Source: Aralia elata
Taxonomy: Eukaryota > Streptophyta > Magnoliopsida > Apiales > Araliaceae
Direction of reading: 5' to 3'
Assembly (NCBI GenBank): GCA_034770075.1
Contig: CM068380.1
Coordinates: forward strand, 81,911,393-81,975,392
Length of the DNA: 64,000 nucleotides
Positions 37,272 to 49,536 of the stretch are shown one piece after another. The first letter of the stretch is position 1. Each line of letters starts with the position of its first letter. Position numbers and translations under genes: made by a program. The notes below the pieces were generated by a model. The model did no database searches and was not told where the DNA came from. It saw only the letters and a program-made list of their open reading frames with translations.

Positions 37272-37306
<35 letters not shown>

Positions 37307-38111
37307 AATTGGATATTGATCGTTACTAATTTATTCCACGTGGCAAGTTAATGCGTGAGTTATTAGATAATAGAACTGATTGTTTATCAAGTAGAAGTCA
37401 TAATAATATGGTGAGTAAAATAATGGTAACTCTCTTTAGACGCGTACGTAGAAATTGTAGAGGTGATACCTTATAGAATATAGCTAACAAGTTCAAAGTA
37501 GAAGTCTACTGTCTACCTAACTTATTCTTTTCTTTTTCTTTTTCTTTTTTTTTCAATACTGCAGGAATGTACTGGTAATCTTGATTTTGTAGGTTATTTA
37601 GTTTTATAGTAACGTTAAGGGTCTTAAAATAAAATTAGAGACCCCTAAAATTAACCTTAGTTTTATATAGTCCTTTAACTAGAAAAAATATTGCGTGTAC
37701 AATCTTGTAATCTTGTATAATCTCGGAAAAGTGTGATTTCATAGATAACACATTTTGAATCACATTACATCCCGTAACTATATCATGCAGTCTTACCTTT
37801 TTTTTATTCTTCGTTTTTTTCTTTTGTTTTCTTTTCTTTCTTGTTTTTTCCCTAATAATGTGTAGAGCTCATGGATTTATTAGCTCAAACTGCAGAATTT
37901 TATCGGTGAGTTGTATTGGTTGGCTGACACCTAATAATTTATTAACAGAAAGAGAATAAGTACTAAAAAATGGACTCATCATGGGTATGGGAAGATGTCT
38001 GCATGCATGGGAAAGTATCTATATATGTACCTATACTCGTACAATTAGGGTACACCGGACCTTAATACTAGTATTATATATATATATGCATACAAATATT
38101 TGTAAGTTATA
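34151..38111. other. Intergenic region upstream of the LONGIFOLIA-like gene
   Basis: No gene is supported. A short direct repeat GTGTGGGTCAGATCTA / ATGTGGGTCAGATCTA occurs at about 34826-34866. An (AAT)n/(ATT)n inverted microsatellite lies at 36956-36987 and an (AT)n tract at 37271-37303. The frames present are short and have no recognisable domains. Confidence 0.4.
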
Positions 38112-38328
38112 CTCCCTCTATTCAATAAAATATTTTTAAATTCAAAATTGATATGTGATTCATTTAAGTTTTGAAAATAATATCTTCTAATTAGTAGTAC
38201 TTTTATTTTAGATAGTTTTCATAATTGTATTGTCCAAAACGAAATGAATATATACTAATTGTTTGAATTTTAAAAATATCTCAAATTTCAAAACGTAAAA
38301 AATGATCCTATATTTTGGAACGGAGGAA
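38112..38328. mobile_element. Degenerate Stowaway-like MITE
   Basis: The left end CTCCCTCTATTCAATAAAAT after TA and the right end ATTTTGGAACGGAGGAAA are roughly inverted, and the inner arms (TTTTTAAATTCAAAATTGA versus TCAAATTTCAAAACG) suggest a hairpin. The right TA duplication is unclear. Confidence 0.45.
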
Positions 38329-40793
38329 ATTTAATTACATATTTTTGTTACTTAAATAAAAATATGGGAAGTGATTGTGATGGTTGATACTTGAGGTTGA
38401 GAGTATACAACGAGAGATGGACTCTTAGTTTCCATGAGGCTGGGTGCAGGGACCAGGTAAAAACTAAAACCTATTAGAATCAGTGATCCATCCTTGTACT
38501 ATACTATGTTCCAAGAAGAGTGATACCCCAGCAGTCCACATGATAGGCATGCACATGATGTCCCCCCCACTTATCCCCACCAAATCACCATCCATGTGCA
38601 TTTACCCACATTATTAAACTCGTGTTTGCTACTCCATTTTATACCCCAATTGCTTATCCTATTAGATATGCATATTATGGTTGGAGAGATAAGAGAGAGA
38701 GATCTAGACAACTTTTCCTTGCAAGGTAGTAGGAATTATGTCACATTATTAAGAGTTCCAAAAGGGACTCAAGATTGTTGTGTGACCATCGAAATAACTT
38801 GTATTAGTTTCTCTGTGTGGATCTTACTGAATTTGAGATTTATAGTCCAAGATTCCATCTTATCTCTTTGATCACATGAGAGAGTTGAAAATGTTTATGG
38901 ATCTAAACTTGGGGTGTAAGAAACCAACTTTTTAATGCTAACGACTACTAGCTTCCTCCAATAGTTGAGCAATTTATAATACTAGTGTGTTCTTGCTGGA
39001 TTGAGGAATCACGTGCTTGGTGGGAAATATATACTTTGTAGTAAATAATTTCTTATAAATCAACATTATTATATATGTATTCTCTATTTTATACGTTAGA
39101 CATTAGTTTATTTTGTGTGTATGATCGAGCAATTGCTATGAAGTATCTGTTGGACAAAATAATTCATAAGGTGGTTAGCTTAACTAGATTTCTTCCTTGA
39201 GAAGGATGAAATTGGTGAAAAGTCAAATGACAATTCATAATTCCATTCAATCAACTAATATCAAGTGGCCAGGTCATTGGTATAGATATAAATCATGTAA
39301 TGCACATGCCGGTTCATTTATCAGGCTCCCCGTGTCATTCACCGTGTGATTAATCACTTAATTATTTTATATATAGCTGTTACTTGGGATCATCAACAAA
39401 AAATAGGTGGGTTTGGGTTGGGATCTAAACAATAATTTAGAGGAATGTACCTCGCACACCACTAATGAAGATATATACATTATTAGCTTATACTTGTCCG
39501 TAATCCATGGAGTTTGATCCGTTTGTTGATTTTTCTGTTTTGCTCGCAGATTTTACCTGCCAATTGGCTTTCAAACTTATCTTTGAGATGTAGAGTTTAA
39601 AAAATAACTAAGATCTTGCCTATCTTTTCCTTTAGCTGATTAGTGATTAGTGATTAGGTAGGTGCATGGAACTATATATATACACGTATTGAAGGTATAT
39701 TCTCTTCTTTGTATTATTATACATGAAACATTCTAGTTTATATATGCACTCAATGACGATTAATACTATTTCTGTCTTAGAAAAAAGAGTATCATTTTAT
39801 ATAGAAAATATACAGAAAGAACCAATTCCACGTACCGGGCAATTATAATCGCTCAAGGATTATATATCAAGTGTGCAACAAACTCTTGATCAAAGATGCA
39901 CTTGAAAGAACAACTGCCTACTTGATTAACCTCGGTTACCTTGTACGTATACATAATTACACGAGATCAATTAAATTTGTATATGTACATGCATGTATGT
40001 TCGTTCACATGATAAGGTGGTCCAAAGGCATGGGAATCTGAGGTCATGGGATGGTTACTGTCAATACCTACTCCTGTACACACAAGAGAAATCATGATTG
40101 AAGGAACCAAAAGGATATATGACAAACACAAAAGTCCTGAGTGAGGATAAAAAATTCAGTCAGAAGTAGGGCATGGCTAGCAAGGATTTGCAATGATTTA
40201 ATTATGTACATTTACTACTGTATGATTTTTCTTGATTCAACTGTAGGCATGTAACTCGAGTTCTTTTCTACTAACAGGTACCATATCTTTATGCCATGAT
40301 AATGATATTCTCATGGCATGTTTTGTTTCTAGTGGACACATTTCCAGTTTTGCCTACTTTTAGGGGAAACTATATAATGGTACATTGATCAACTGATAGA
40401 GAATTAAAATTTTGGTTATATCCCTTTGATTGTTGCTTTTCATTCTCACATAAGCTAATAATTTTGAGTTGTTTCGTATTTCAAAGTAGAGACCCAATGA
40501 AATTGTGTATTATTGCCATTTTTCTGTATAAATCACTTACTTTCTTGGCAGCTCAAATTAAGACTGTTTTTGATGTTTGTTTTCATACTCTTTCTCTTAT
40601 TGTAGGTGGCCCTTGGGGCACCAAGCGTGACTTCAGTCTTGTACTCTTCTCCAAAAATGACAAAGATGATTTCTGTACTGTCACTCAGCTGCAAGTTGTG
40701 TGTGTGGGTTAATAAAACATTAATATTTACTAGCTACTTACCAATATAACAGCAACTGCTGCATTGCTTTGTTGTGCCTCAGAATCACTACTA

Positions 40794-40831
<38 letters not shown>

Positions 40832-40877
40832 CATGATTGCATTGGACATAACAAAAGAAAACAAGGTGCTGGTTGAA

Positions 40878-40912
<35 letters not shown>

Positions 40913-41630
40913 GTATGCGCTTTTATTGGATTATTATTACACAATACGTACACTCTTGTCAATGATTCAAAGTCAAGCTTCTCCTCCCATTTTTCTTGCT
41001 CCAGTGTATATGGCATTCAATGCTGCTACCTACCACCAACTTCATTTACAAAAATTATAAATATTGAGAAAATATATTTTTATTCCATGTTTACTCTAAA
41101 AATTATTATTAAGTTGTCATAATATTTTATCCCTTTCACAACCAAAAAAAAAAGTGTATTATTTACAAAATTTGTGAATATTGAGAAAATATATTTTTGA
41201 TCCATAATTATTCATATATTATTGTTAATTTAGTTGTTATGACATGATAATAAAATTATGATATATGGTCAACTTAGGAATATTATTTATTACTATTAAT
41301 AAGGAGCAATCCTTTGTGGAACAAAATATTTGATAAAAGAGGGTGTAGTGTTCAAAAAACCAGGACAAAATGATAATGGCAATTTCAGACACGCCAGTTA
41401 ATAATATCGGCCTCAAATTTAGTTGCCTAACGTATAGTCTTTAAAACGTTTGGACACTGTTTCTTTGAAGGCGCAGCAAACACCATACAAGTTCAGTTCA
41501 AGAAATGACCACGTGGAATTATGCGACTATGTTGTATATCGATCAATACAAGTATATAATAATTCAAAAGGAGATACATTAATTTGATTGGTCATATTAA
41601 CGGTAATTTAATCATTAATTTACAATTTTT
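38329..41630. other. AT-rich intergenic region
   Basis: No gene is supported. Microsatellites (CT)n at 40798-40827 and (GT)n(AT)n at 40878-40912 are present. Short frames here lack family features. Confidence 0.4.
40798..40912. repeat. (CT)n and (GT)n(AT)n microsatellites
   Basis: A CT run of about 30 bp is followed 50 bp later by a GT run that passes into an AT run. Confidence 0.9.
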
Positions 41631-41784
41631 AAATTACATAATAATAATAATACATGTTTATATACAATGAATATATTATAATTAATTATCTTGAAATGAG
41701 AGCCAAATTACATAATAATAATAATAATAATACATGTTTATATACAATAAATATATTATAATTAATTCTCTTGAAATGAGAGCT
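41631..41784. repeat. Tandem duplication, 74-bp period
   Basis: A segment starting AAATTACATAATAATAATA and ending TTGAAATGAGAG occurs twice (41631 and 41705). The copies differ mainly in AAT repeat number and a few bases. Confidence 0.9.
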
Positions 41785-41918
41785 ACTTTAAAATGAAATG
41801 AAGACCAATAATTTTTATGTGAAACTTAATCCATTCATTTATTTAGAGGAAATACAACACACATCGCACTATTCACTCTTCAAAACAAGTAATTCTCGTA
41901 AGCTAATATGTATATAAC

Positions 41919-42469
41919 CAGCACCGGCCCTGGCCTAAAGCCAGAAGTGCGGGAGCTTTAGGCCCACCAAAAAAATGTTATTTTTAGAGCCCCCAATTAT
42001 GCGAAGCTTCAAGAGGTAATCCATCTACTTTTGCTATATTTTTATAAATTGGGTAAATTCATATGTAAAATTGATATATATTTATGTGAATTAGTTGTGG
42101 AATTGGTTGGGTAATGAGAATATGTACTATACGAAAGTATAAGGAAGGATTTCTATGAAGAAATCTGGGCTAAACCATGCCTAAACTTTTGTAAAATCTA
42201 GAAATTTTTACATTGTAGACAAGTTGTTTGATAAAATGCTTGAATGGGAAGATTTTGCTAAAAACTCATAAATAGCTAATGTGGTGAGCTAAGAAACATT
42301 TATACATGTATTAGGATATGACCCAAGTGGATTGGGTGAATCAAAGTGAGTTTAACCGCCTTCAAATTTTGACTCCCCTCAAATTTTGTCCTGGTTCCGC
42401 CACTGACTCGAAAATGGCCCATTTTTTTCGTTGTGGCTTTAAGCCCTTAAAAACTCAGGGCCGGCCCTG
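41919..42469. mobile_element. hAT-type MITE with 8-bp target-site duplication
   Basis: A 551-bp element starts CAGCACCGGCCCTG and ends CAGGGCCGGCCCTG, which is itself near-palindromic; the ends are inverted repeats with two mismatches in 14. Perfect 8-bp duplications TATATAAC flank it (41911-41918 and 42470-42477). No transposase frame is present. Inside, near 42388-42405, TCCTGGTTCCGCCACTG looks like the outward end of another hAT-type element (CAGTGGCGGAACCAGGA on the minus strand), which hints at nesting or chimerism. Confidence 0.9.
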
Positions 42470-42477
42470 TATATAAC

Positions 42478-44739
42478 TTCTCTTCATTCCCTTTAGAGCT
42501 CTTATTTATTCTCTTTATTAATTTTCTCAGTTATAAAATCTAAGCATACTCTCTTAAACTTTGTGACTTTGTGACCTAGATGAACTATACTAAAATGTCT
42601 ATTTTTGTATCTATAATGTTTTAGTGTCTAAAAAATAAATACAAATAATGGCTGTGATGAGGTGAATTTTCAAAAAAAATCAATATATTCCCTTTTGCAT
42701 GTGCATGGTTGATGAATGGCATACAACGACAAATAAAATAAAATCTTAAATAGTGAAAATAGTAGATTTTGATTGATTATTATTCGTTCTTCCATATACT
42801 TAAATATATATTTCTCTTTTGCATGTAATATTTACGCATAATGGGTTTTTGTAAATTGGCATAGAAATGCAGAAAGATAAAAAAATAAATTATTGTCTTA
42901 TTAAACAGAAAAGGTAAAAAAGTTAGCTCGGTTTCCTTAGTTATAAACAAAGTACAAATTAATAAGATATGTACTAATTCAATAATAAACTTTGTTTTTA
43001 TTTTTTCCTTTATTATTGGTTTTCATAAAATTGTGAAAAACAAAAGATAAACAAATACAAAAAGCGTGTTGAGCGTGAGATAGAGGATAAAAGAAATGAG
43101 CGAAATATACGTAGAAAAACACAATATAGGCAGTCCATGTTAAACGTAAATTTATTTGAAGTGCCACCATATGAATCTACAGGCACGATAAATTTTGCTA
43201 GACAATTGTATGATGTAAATATTGTGGTGGTTTGCAATCTTCCTGCAGATGATTATTGTCAGACCACCAAATTGTCATTATTGTTTTTGTTGTTTTGAGA
43301 AATTTAGCTAAAAATCTTAGTAGCACATGCATCATTGAATGATAACCTCTGTTCCTCTATTATCCTAAAAACAAATAATAAAATACTTAAGTGAGAATAG
43401 TCGCACATAAATCATTAGTGGGCTCAAGTTTCTCATTATAATGAATCATTCTCATATTAAAATTATATCTTATCAGAAAAATACGGTTTTGAAACGGGTT
43501 ACAAATTTGTATATTCTTATGCAACCAAAAGTACATGTATTCTTATGCAACTCTTTTGTGCTTATATTCTTTAAGCAGCAAAATCTATAGTGAAGAACAA
43601 TGTATTTCACTAAATTCTTGCATCCAATCCGGTCTTATTAACAAGAACAGAAGATGCATCGCAAGCGAAAACATAAAGAAACTTTTCCTAGAATGTGTAA
43701 TGGGCCGTCAATATCCAGCGAGAGAAGATTAAGAGAAACACTTTCATGTTATGGATGGACTATACTCGCAAAAAGAAACTTTTTCTTAGAATGTATAATG
43801 GGCCTCCAATTAACAACATAAGCATTATAATAGGCCCACACTCAGTTTTAGCAAAGAAGTCCTGTTTTCTTCAACAGTTGAAAACAATGTAAAGCCCAAG
43901 GAAGGTGTAGCTCCATGCCTATTATAAAAGAGGGAACAGATTACTCAAATCTTTTTGCCTAAAAGAAATCTTCGTTTCCTCTCTTTTTTAATGTTCTAAT
44001 ATATTACAATAATTTATCCTAACTTAGAAAGGAGGGGTGTTGTCAACAAAATTCGAACACTCGAATCAATACCAGTGTATCAAGTGAACACCGATAACAA
44101 GAAAATATCCTTATAGAAGAGATTACAGTGCCTTCAATATTTCACCTTCCCTCCCCCAATTGAAAACCTATTCTCCAAAATATTCCACAACTTTATGTAA
44201 TTGGTACACATGAGGGACAATTATGACCCCTTGATGCATCAAATTTCAGTGGTCCAAAAGCCCAAAACTCTGAACAAATTTTAAGTGATGATCCACAAAG
44301 AGAAAGGTTGGACCACTGATAAAAATGCCACAAGTGGATTAGTGTGAAGCATGCATGTTTCGGCTTTTTCACACTAACCAGAAGATAAGAATCCTTATGC
44401 TTGCTTGTAAACTTTGGATTAATATAGTTGTAATACAAATGAACACTGAAAAGTTAAATGTAAAGCAAATACTTTAGCTAAAATAAGTTATTTTTAGCAC
44501 TGCTTGGAGGCTTCTTGACAAAGTTACTAACTGGTATGTTCATGAATCAATTATATGACCAAAATCTCTAATGATGAGTTGCATGTGTAGAGTATACATC
44601 TTTAGACTTTCAAAGATGAGCAAGCTATAGCATTAAGATTGGTTGCCACGTGTAACTTTACATGAGAATCACTGGGATCATGTGCATATCATGCATACCA
44701 TCATTATATTATCACATGCTTCTAAATGTTAAATTAGTA
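42478..44739. other. Intergenic region with no supported gene
   Basis: AT-rich. No domain-bearing frames, terminal repeats or RNA genes were recognised. Confidence 0.4.
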
Positions 44740-44994
44740 CTCTCTCCGTTCTAAAATTAGAGATACAATTTGACTTTTGAAGTCAAACAACGGCATATTA
44801 AATTTCAAAATTAATATGACTTAAAAAAAATTAGAATGAACTAAATTTTATAATTAAAAGTTTTTGTTATATACTATACAATTATAATTCTTGTATCAAC
44901 TAAAATTAAATAAATTCACATCAATATGAAGTTTAATATGTCATCGTTTGACCACAAAAGTCAAATTGTATTTTTAATTTTGAAACGAAAAGAG
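44740..44994. mobile_element. Stowaway MITE
   Basis: A 255-bp element flanked by TA (44738-44739 and 44995-44996). The left end CTCTCTCCGTTCTAAAATTA and the right end TAATTTTGAAACGAAAAGAG are inverted. The arms extend inward with ACAATTTGACTTTTG versus CAAAAGTCAAATTGT, allowing a long hairpin. Confidence 0.8.
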
Positions 44995-45027
44995 TATGTA
45001 AAAATTTGAATTTTATTATTTTATAAT

Positions 45028-45065
<38 letters not shown>

Positions 45066-45280
45066 TATTCAACTAATCTCTAACTATTTAAAAAAAGATT
45101 GAATAGCCTAAGATTTACCTCGTTCGCACAATAATTGTGCGGTTGATATATCTTATTCACACAACTATTGTGTTGATAGGGTCCACCATCCGCATAACAT
45201 AATATTATGCGATTGGAAATAATTTTAATTTTTAAATAACAGAAATAAATGATAAAATGGATAAGATCCATATATACCTA

Positions 45281-45327
<47 letters not shown>
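45028..45327. repeat. Microsatellites flanking three short palindromes
   Basis: An (AC)n(AT)n tract (about 45028-45065) and a long (AT)n tract (about 45284-45327) bracket three inverted repeats: CGCACAATAATTGTGCG (45125-45141), ACACAACTATTGTGT (45159-45173) and CGCATAA-N7-TTATGCG (45191-45211). Confidence 0.75.
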
Positions 45328-45329
<2 letters not shown>

Positions 45330-45664
45330 TAGAAGTCGGTGGAGAAGATGAGAGACTACATGGTTTGACATGATGCCTATTTTTCACATTTCTTAGTTGA
45401 TCTTTAATAATTTTCTAGGAAAATATATGGATGTAGAAACTAGAAAGTGTGCGCGCATATGAATTAGATGTATCGATAATTGATTAATATGTCTAGTCAT
45501 GACAAAAGTTAACATATTTTTATGGTAATATAATTTTATTTTTATTTTTTGTTGTATGAATTAATTCTCGGATATGCATCAATTGGTAGTTGAGAAGATT
45601 AAAGTTGAACTGAAGGCATGGGCTAGTAATTAAAGACCGATTTCGTAACCACTACTTTCCCACC

Positions 45665-45698
<34 letters not shown>

Positions 45699-46050
45699 TG
45701 GCCTTTGGCCGATGGCTTAGAGAGGGAAAAGGTCAAAGCCATTAGAGAATGATGCACCTCCAAATCCAGAAGTATTTTCCAGATTTTCCACAGGATTTGG
45801 GACCTTTATTTATCAGCAATGATATCATCTACCAACCAACGAATTACGAATAAAAAAATTAATATAGAGGAAAATTTTCATTTTAAAATTATTTTACCGG
45901 GAATTAAACTGGATACACAATCGAACATAATGTTTATCGCAATTGGAGTTGAAATTTCCATTCAGTCTCGATAAAAAAAAAAAAAAAAAAAAAAAAGTCT
46001 ACCCACATATGTTTCCGAATAAAATAAATCAAAATGATGTTTAAAATATA

Positions 46051-46197
46051 CTCCCTATGTTTCAAAAATATTGTTTTATGTGATTAAAATATTACTAAGT
46101 ACAAACAAATTGTTCCAAAATTAAAATAATTTTATATTTTAAAATTTTATAAATTAACTAAACTTGAAAACCAATAAAATTATTTTTGTAGAACGAG
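46051..46197. mobile_element. Short Stowaway-like MITE
   Basis: A 147-bp element flanked by TA on both sides (46049-46050 and 46198-46199). The left end CTCCCTATGTTTCAAAAATA and the right end TATTTTTGTAGAACGAG are imperfect inverted repeats. Confidence 0.55.
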
Positions 46198-46199
46198 TA

Positions 46200-48153
46200 A
46201 ATATAATACTCTAATATTTTATCCGTCTTTAATTTCATAAGGGTCTGTGTGTGCACATATAAAAGATTAACATGATACACGATAAGACGTATAAAATATA
46301 ATACTATTGGCATTAATCGATGTTTTAAGAAATTTAAACACCCATAATCGTTTTAGAAAAAAAGTACATGCGGAGTAGTATTACTTGGTAAGTAGTAATA
46401 TTTCAGTTTCAAGCCGACTTGCCTTCAAATCAATGGCCGCTCATCGCAAATATATTAAATTGAAAGGATCAGTTCAGTTCGTCAATGAATGATTCTGTTG
46501 GTTTTATCGACGGCAAAGCTTCGGCAGCAATAAATTTATCACAGGTCCATTTCATGATTGACATTTTCAAAGCTCAAGCTCAGTTAGTTATTACCTGCTA
46601 CTCCTTCCGTTCCAAAAAAAAAATAGAACAATAATATATAGATTTTATCTTTATACTCTCCTATCACATATATTATATATATATTAAAATTTAATATTAA
46701 TATAAATTTTTTGTCATATATAATAATATTTAAATAGAATTTTATTTGTAAAATTTATAAATTTAAAGATATATATTTATGTCTATCTTTAAATATAATG
46801 AGTGTTTAGTCTAATTGTGATAACGTGATAGCAAAATTGAGTTGTTATACTTAAGTACATTATATTATTTTATATTATATTAATAAAAATAAAAAATTGT
46901 GAAATAATTTATTTTTTATTTTTGTGTAATGGAAACGGTAGCTTTAGGTCAATTACCTAATTAGTGTTTTTAGTCCCGAAAAGTTGGTTAATGTACTTGT
47001 CTGCCAAAGTGCAACTGAAAATTAAAAAGCAACTTAATTTGTGAAAAAGGATTTTAATGTTAATCTCAACAAATGCATAACTATTACTAGAATCTTCTCT
47101 ATTATCTAGACCATCAAATTCATATATAATATATTTTAATTTACTACCACAATTATATAATCACATGTCATCAGTAAATACACACACAAAAAGACTGAAT
47201 ACGAAATAAAGTTTGTAAATTTTACAATACTCTTTTTTAGGACGCATAGATTATCATTTTCTACATTTCTTTCACAAAAAGAATCTAAATTTGTAAAATT
47301 TAAAATTTTAAAGATACATTTTTATTTTATATTTTTTCTTAAATTTATTGATTTGTAATAATAACAACATGATAGTGAAATCGAGTTATATAACACTAAC
47401 ATAAAATTATAAAAAGAAAGTATTGTTGTCTGTGTGGAGTACTAAATTTTTTATTATAGAATAGTGGAATTCTACTATTAATTATTTCTACACTGACAAT
47501 GGTATTTAAACTAAAAACAAAAAAAGTCTAAAAGGAATATGTAGGGTATTCACTCCTCGATTACAGACTCAGACTAATGTTACGTTTACATCGAAAGAGT
47601 GGAATAGATTAAGAAATAAACTTGAGAGTAGAATTCATAAATTTAGGAGAAATGAGAATGGTTCGTTCCATTTCAATTGTAATTAAACACAGTTTTTTCA
47701 TTTTTCTCATATTTATTCCTTCAATTCATAAATTTAGAAGAAATGAGAATGGTTCATTCCATTCTAATTATAATTAGACACAATTTTTTTATTTTATAAA
47801 AATAAATCATTTTATTTTTATTTTTATTTCTACGATCCAAACGTAAGATAAGAATATTTTTTTACAGGAGAACATGCAAAGCCGAAAGAAAAGGAAAAGA
47901 AGTGGAATTTCTTTTTAAAAGGAGGTTTGTACCGATCCAGAAGGGGGGAAAGTTTAGAGTCACCAACACAAATATATTTATCTCTTTTATATATTATTAT
48001 TATCAATGGAGTTGAATTAGACTGATAATGCCCGACGACAGTTCTTAACTTTTGCTTAGATGTACCCACTACCCAAAAAACAGAAGGCTTTTGTTATGTG
48101 CGCTCTTATTTTATATTTTATTTTTTATTTTTTATTTTTTTTGTAATTTAATA
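46200..48153. other. AT-rich intergenic region
   Basis: No gene is supported. A repeated stretch ATTCATAAATTTAG(A/G)AGAAATGAGAATGG occurs near 47633-47661 and 47725-47753, an approximate tandem duplication of about 92 bp. A TCCTTCCGTTCC sequence at about 46605 may be one end of another decayed Stowaway. Confidence 0.4.
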
Positions 48154-48399
48154 TTCCCTCCGTCCCAAATTAATTGCATTTCTAGGATTTTTTAAAGTCA
48201 AATTGAATATTTTTAAAACTAATCTTTTTACTATTTTGTTGAAGATATTATAACCAAAAGAAAGTATATACAATTTATTACTAATTTCAATTTTTATAAT
48301 TTTAGAAATATATTTATATATGCTTAATTATTAATTCTAAAAATAGTCAATTTGATTTAAAAAAGTCCTAGAAAAATAATTAATTTGGGACGGGAGGAG
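48154..48399. mobile_element. Stowaway MITE
   Basis: A 246-bp element flanked by TA (48152-48153 and 48400-48401). The left end TTCCCTCCGTCCCAAATTAA and the right end TTAATTTGGGACGGGAGGAG are clear inverted repeats. They continue inward with TTTCTAGGATTTTTTAAAG versus TTTAAAAAAGTCCTAGAAA. Confidence 0.88.
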
Positions 48400-48401
48400 T
48401 A

Positions 48402-49320
48402 TAGATGTTTACACTAAATAAGTGTCAATTGAATACAACATTTCACAAATCAAACACACCATATAGAATGATAATTTTGCGACACAAAAACAATACAATA
48501 GTACAATATGAATATGACACGTAAAAAGAGAATTAACGTTGACATAATGATAATTATTATAAATTATTTAAAAAATATTACTTATCGCATGATTTATTAT
48601 TTTAATTGTAATTTTTAATAAATCATCTTAATTTTAAATAAAAAATAATATTAATTTTTAAAGTTAATACTAATTTTATAATTTAAAACAAGTAAATAAT
48701 AATATTATTTTCTAACAAAAACAAAGAAAAGAAAAAGGGCCAAAAAAATACAGTATTAAAAAACAGCTAGTATTTATTTTATTTTTTTTGGTGGATAGCG
48801 GTTAGCCGGTTAGTAACTACTTCCTCCAAAAATGGCGTCAGTCTCCATTAAATCCAAGCCCACCCCTCCGACGGATTTGAAGTCATACTAATCTATTTTA
48901 TTCAAGATTTAGTCTTATCAAAAGAAGCCAGAATTGATATTTTCTAGTTCGATGGTTATCATTTCAACATAAATATATAATTTTCTAATATACATAATAT
49001 TATCTCCGTTTTAAAATTAAAAATACAATGTAAATTTTAAGATCGACGACAGTATATTAAATTTTAAAATTAGTATGAATTATAAAAATTTAAAATAAAA
49101 TAAATTTTATTATTAATAATTTTTGTTATAATATTTTAAAATTTGATATTTTTATAAATATAATTTAATGTTTGTAATCAATAAAATTTGGGAATTACGA
49201 CCTTTTTCACGAGTATTGCGTGTGAGTGGGGTAGTATTATTAATTTATGAAATCCATCCATCAATAAATAACATCATCATCATCACCATTCATCCTCGGA
49301 AATCGGAAGAACAATCCCAC
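48402..49320. other. Upstream region of the MES11-like gene
   Basis: No gene is supported. ATCTCCGTTTTAAAATTAAAAATACAATG near 48999-49028 resembles the left end of the Stowaway at 44740 and may be a truncated relative. A CT-rich leader-like tract begins near 49325. Confidence 0.4.
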
Positions 49321-49536
49321 TCAGCCCAATCTCCCTCTCCCCCTCTCCCCCTCTCTCTCTCTCTCACAGCACACTCTTTTTGCTCACCTGAAACTCGCGC
49401 CCCTTCTCTCTCCTCCACTTTCTCTCTCTATCTACATCCAAATATATATCTCTCTATCTTCTATATATATATATATATATATAGCATACATTCATTTCTC
49501 TTCTCTTTCTTCTTGATACTGCATGCAAAGATCAAA
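49321..49536 (+). promoter_or_regulatory. CT-rich promoter/leader of the MES11-like gene
   Basis: A pyrimidine-rich tract (CTCCCTCTCCCCCTCTC and (CT)n around 49331-49366), then more CT-rich sequence and an (AT)n tract at 49464-49484, precede the ATG at 49537. Pyrimidine patches of this kind are common near plant transcription starts. Whether the AT tract acts as a TATA box or lies within the leader cannot be decided here. Confidence 0.4.

Noticed and set aside
49168..49536. In-frame extension of the MES11-like exon 1 to an ATG at 49168
   Set aside because: It reads through CT-rich and (AT)n leader-like sequence and gives low-complexity peptide. The ATG at 49537 begins a clean conserved-type start.
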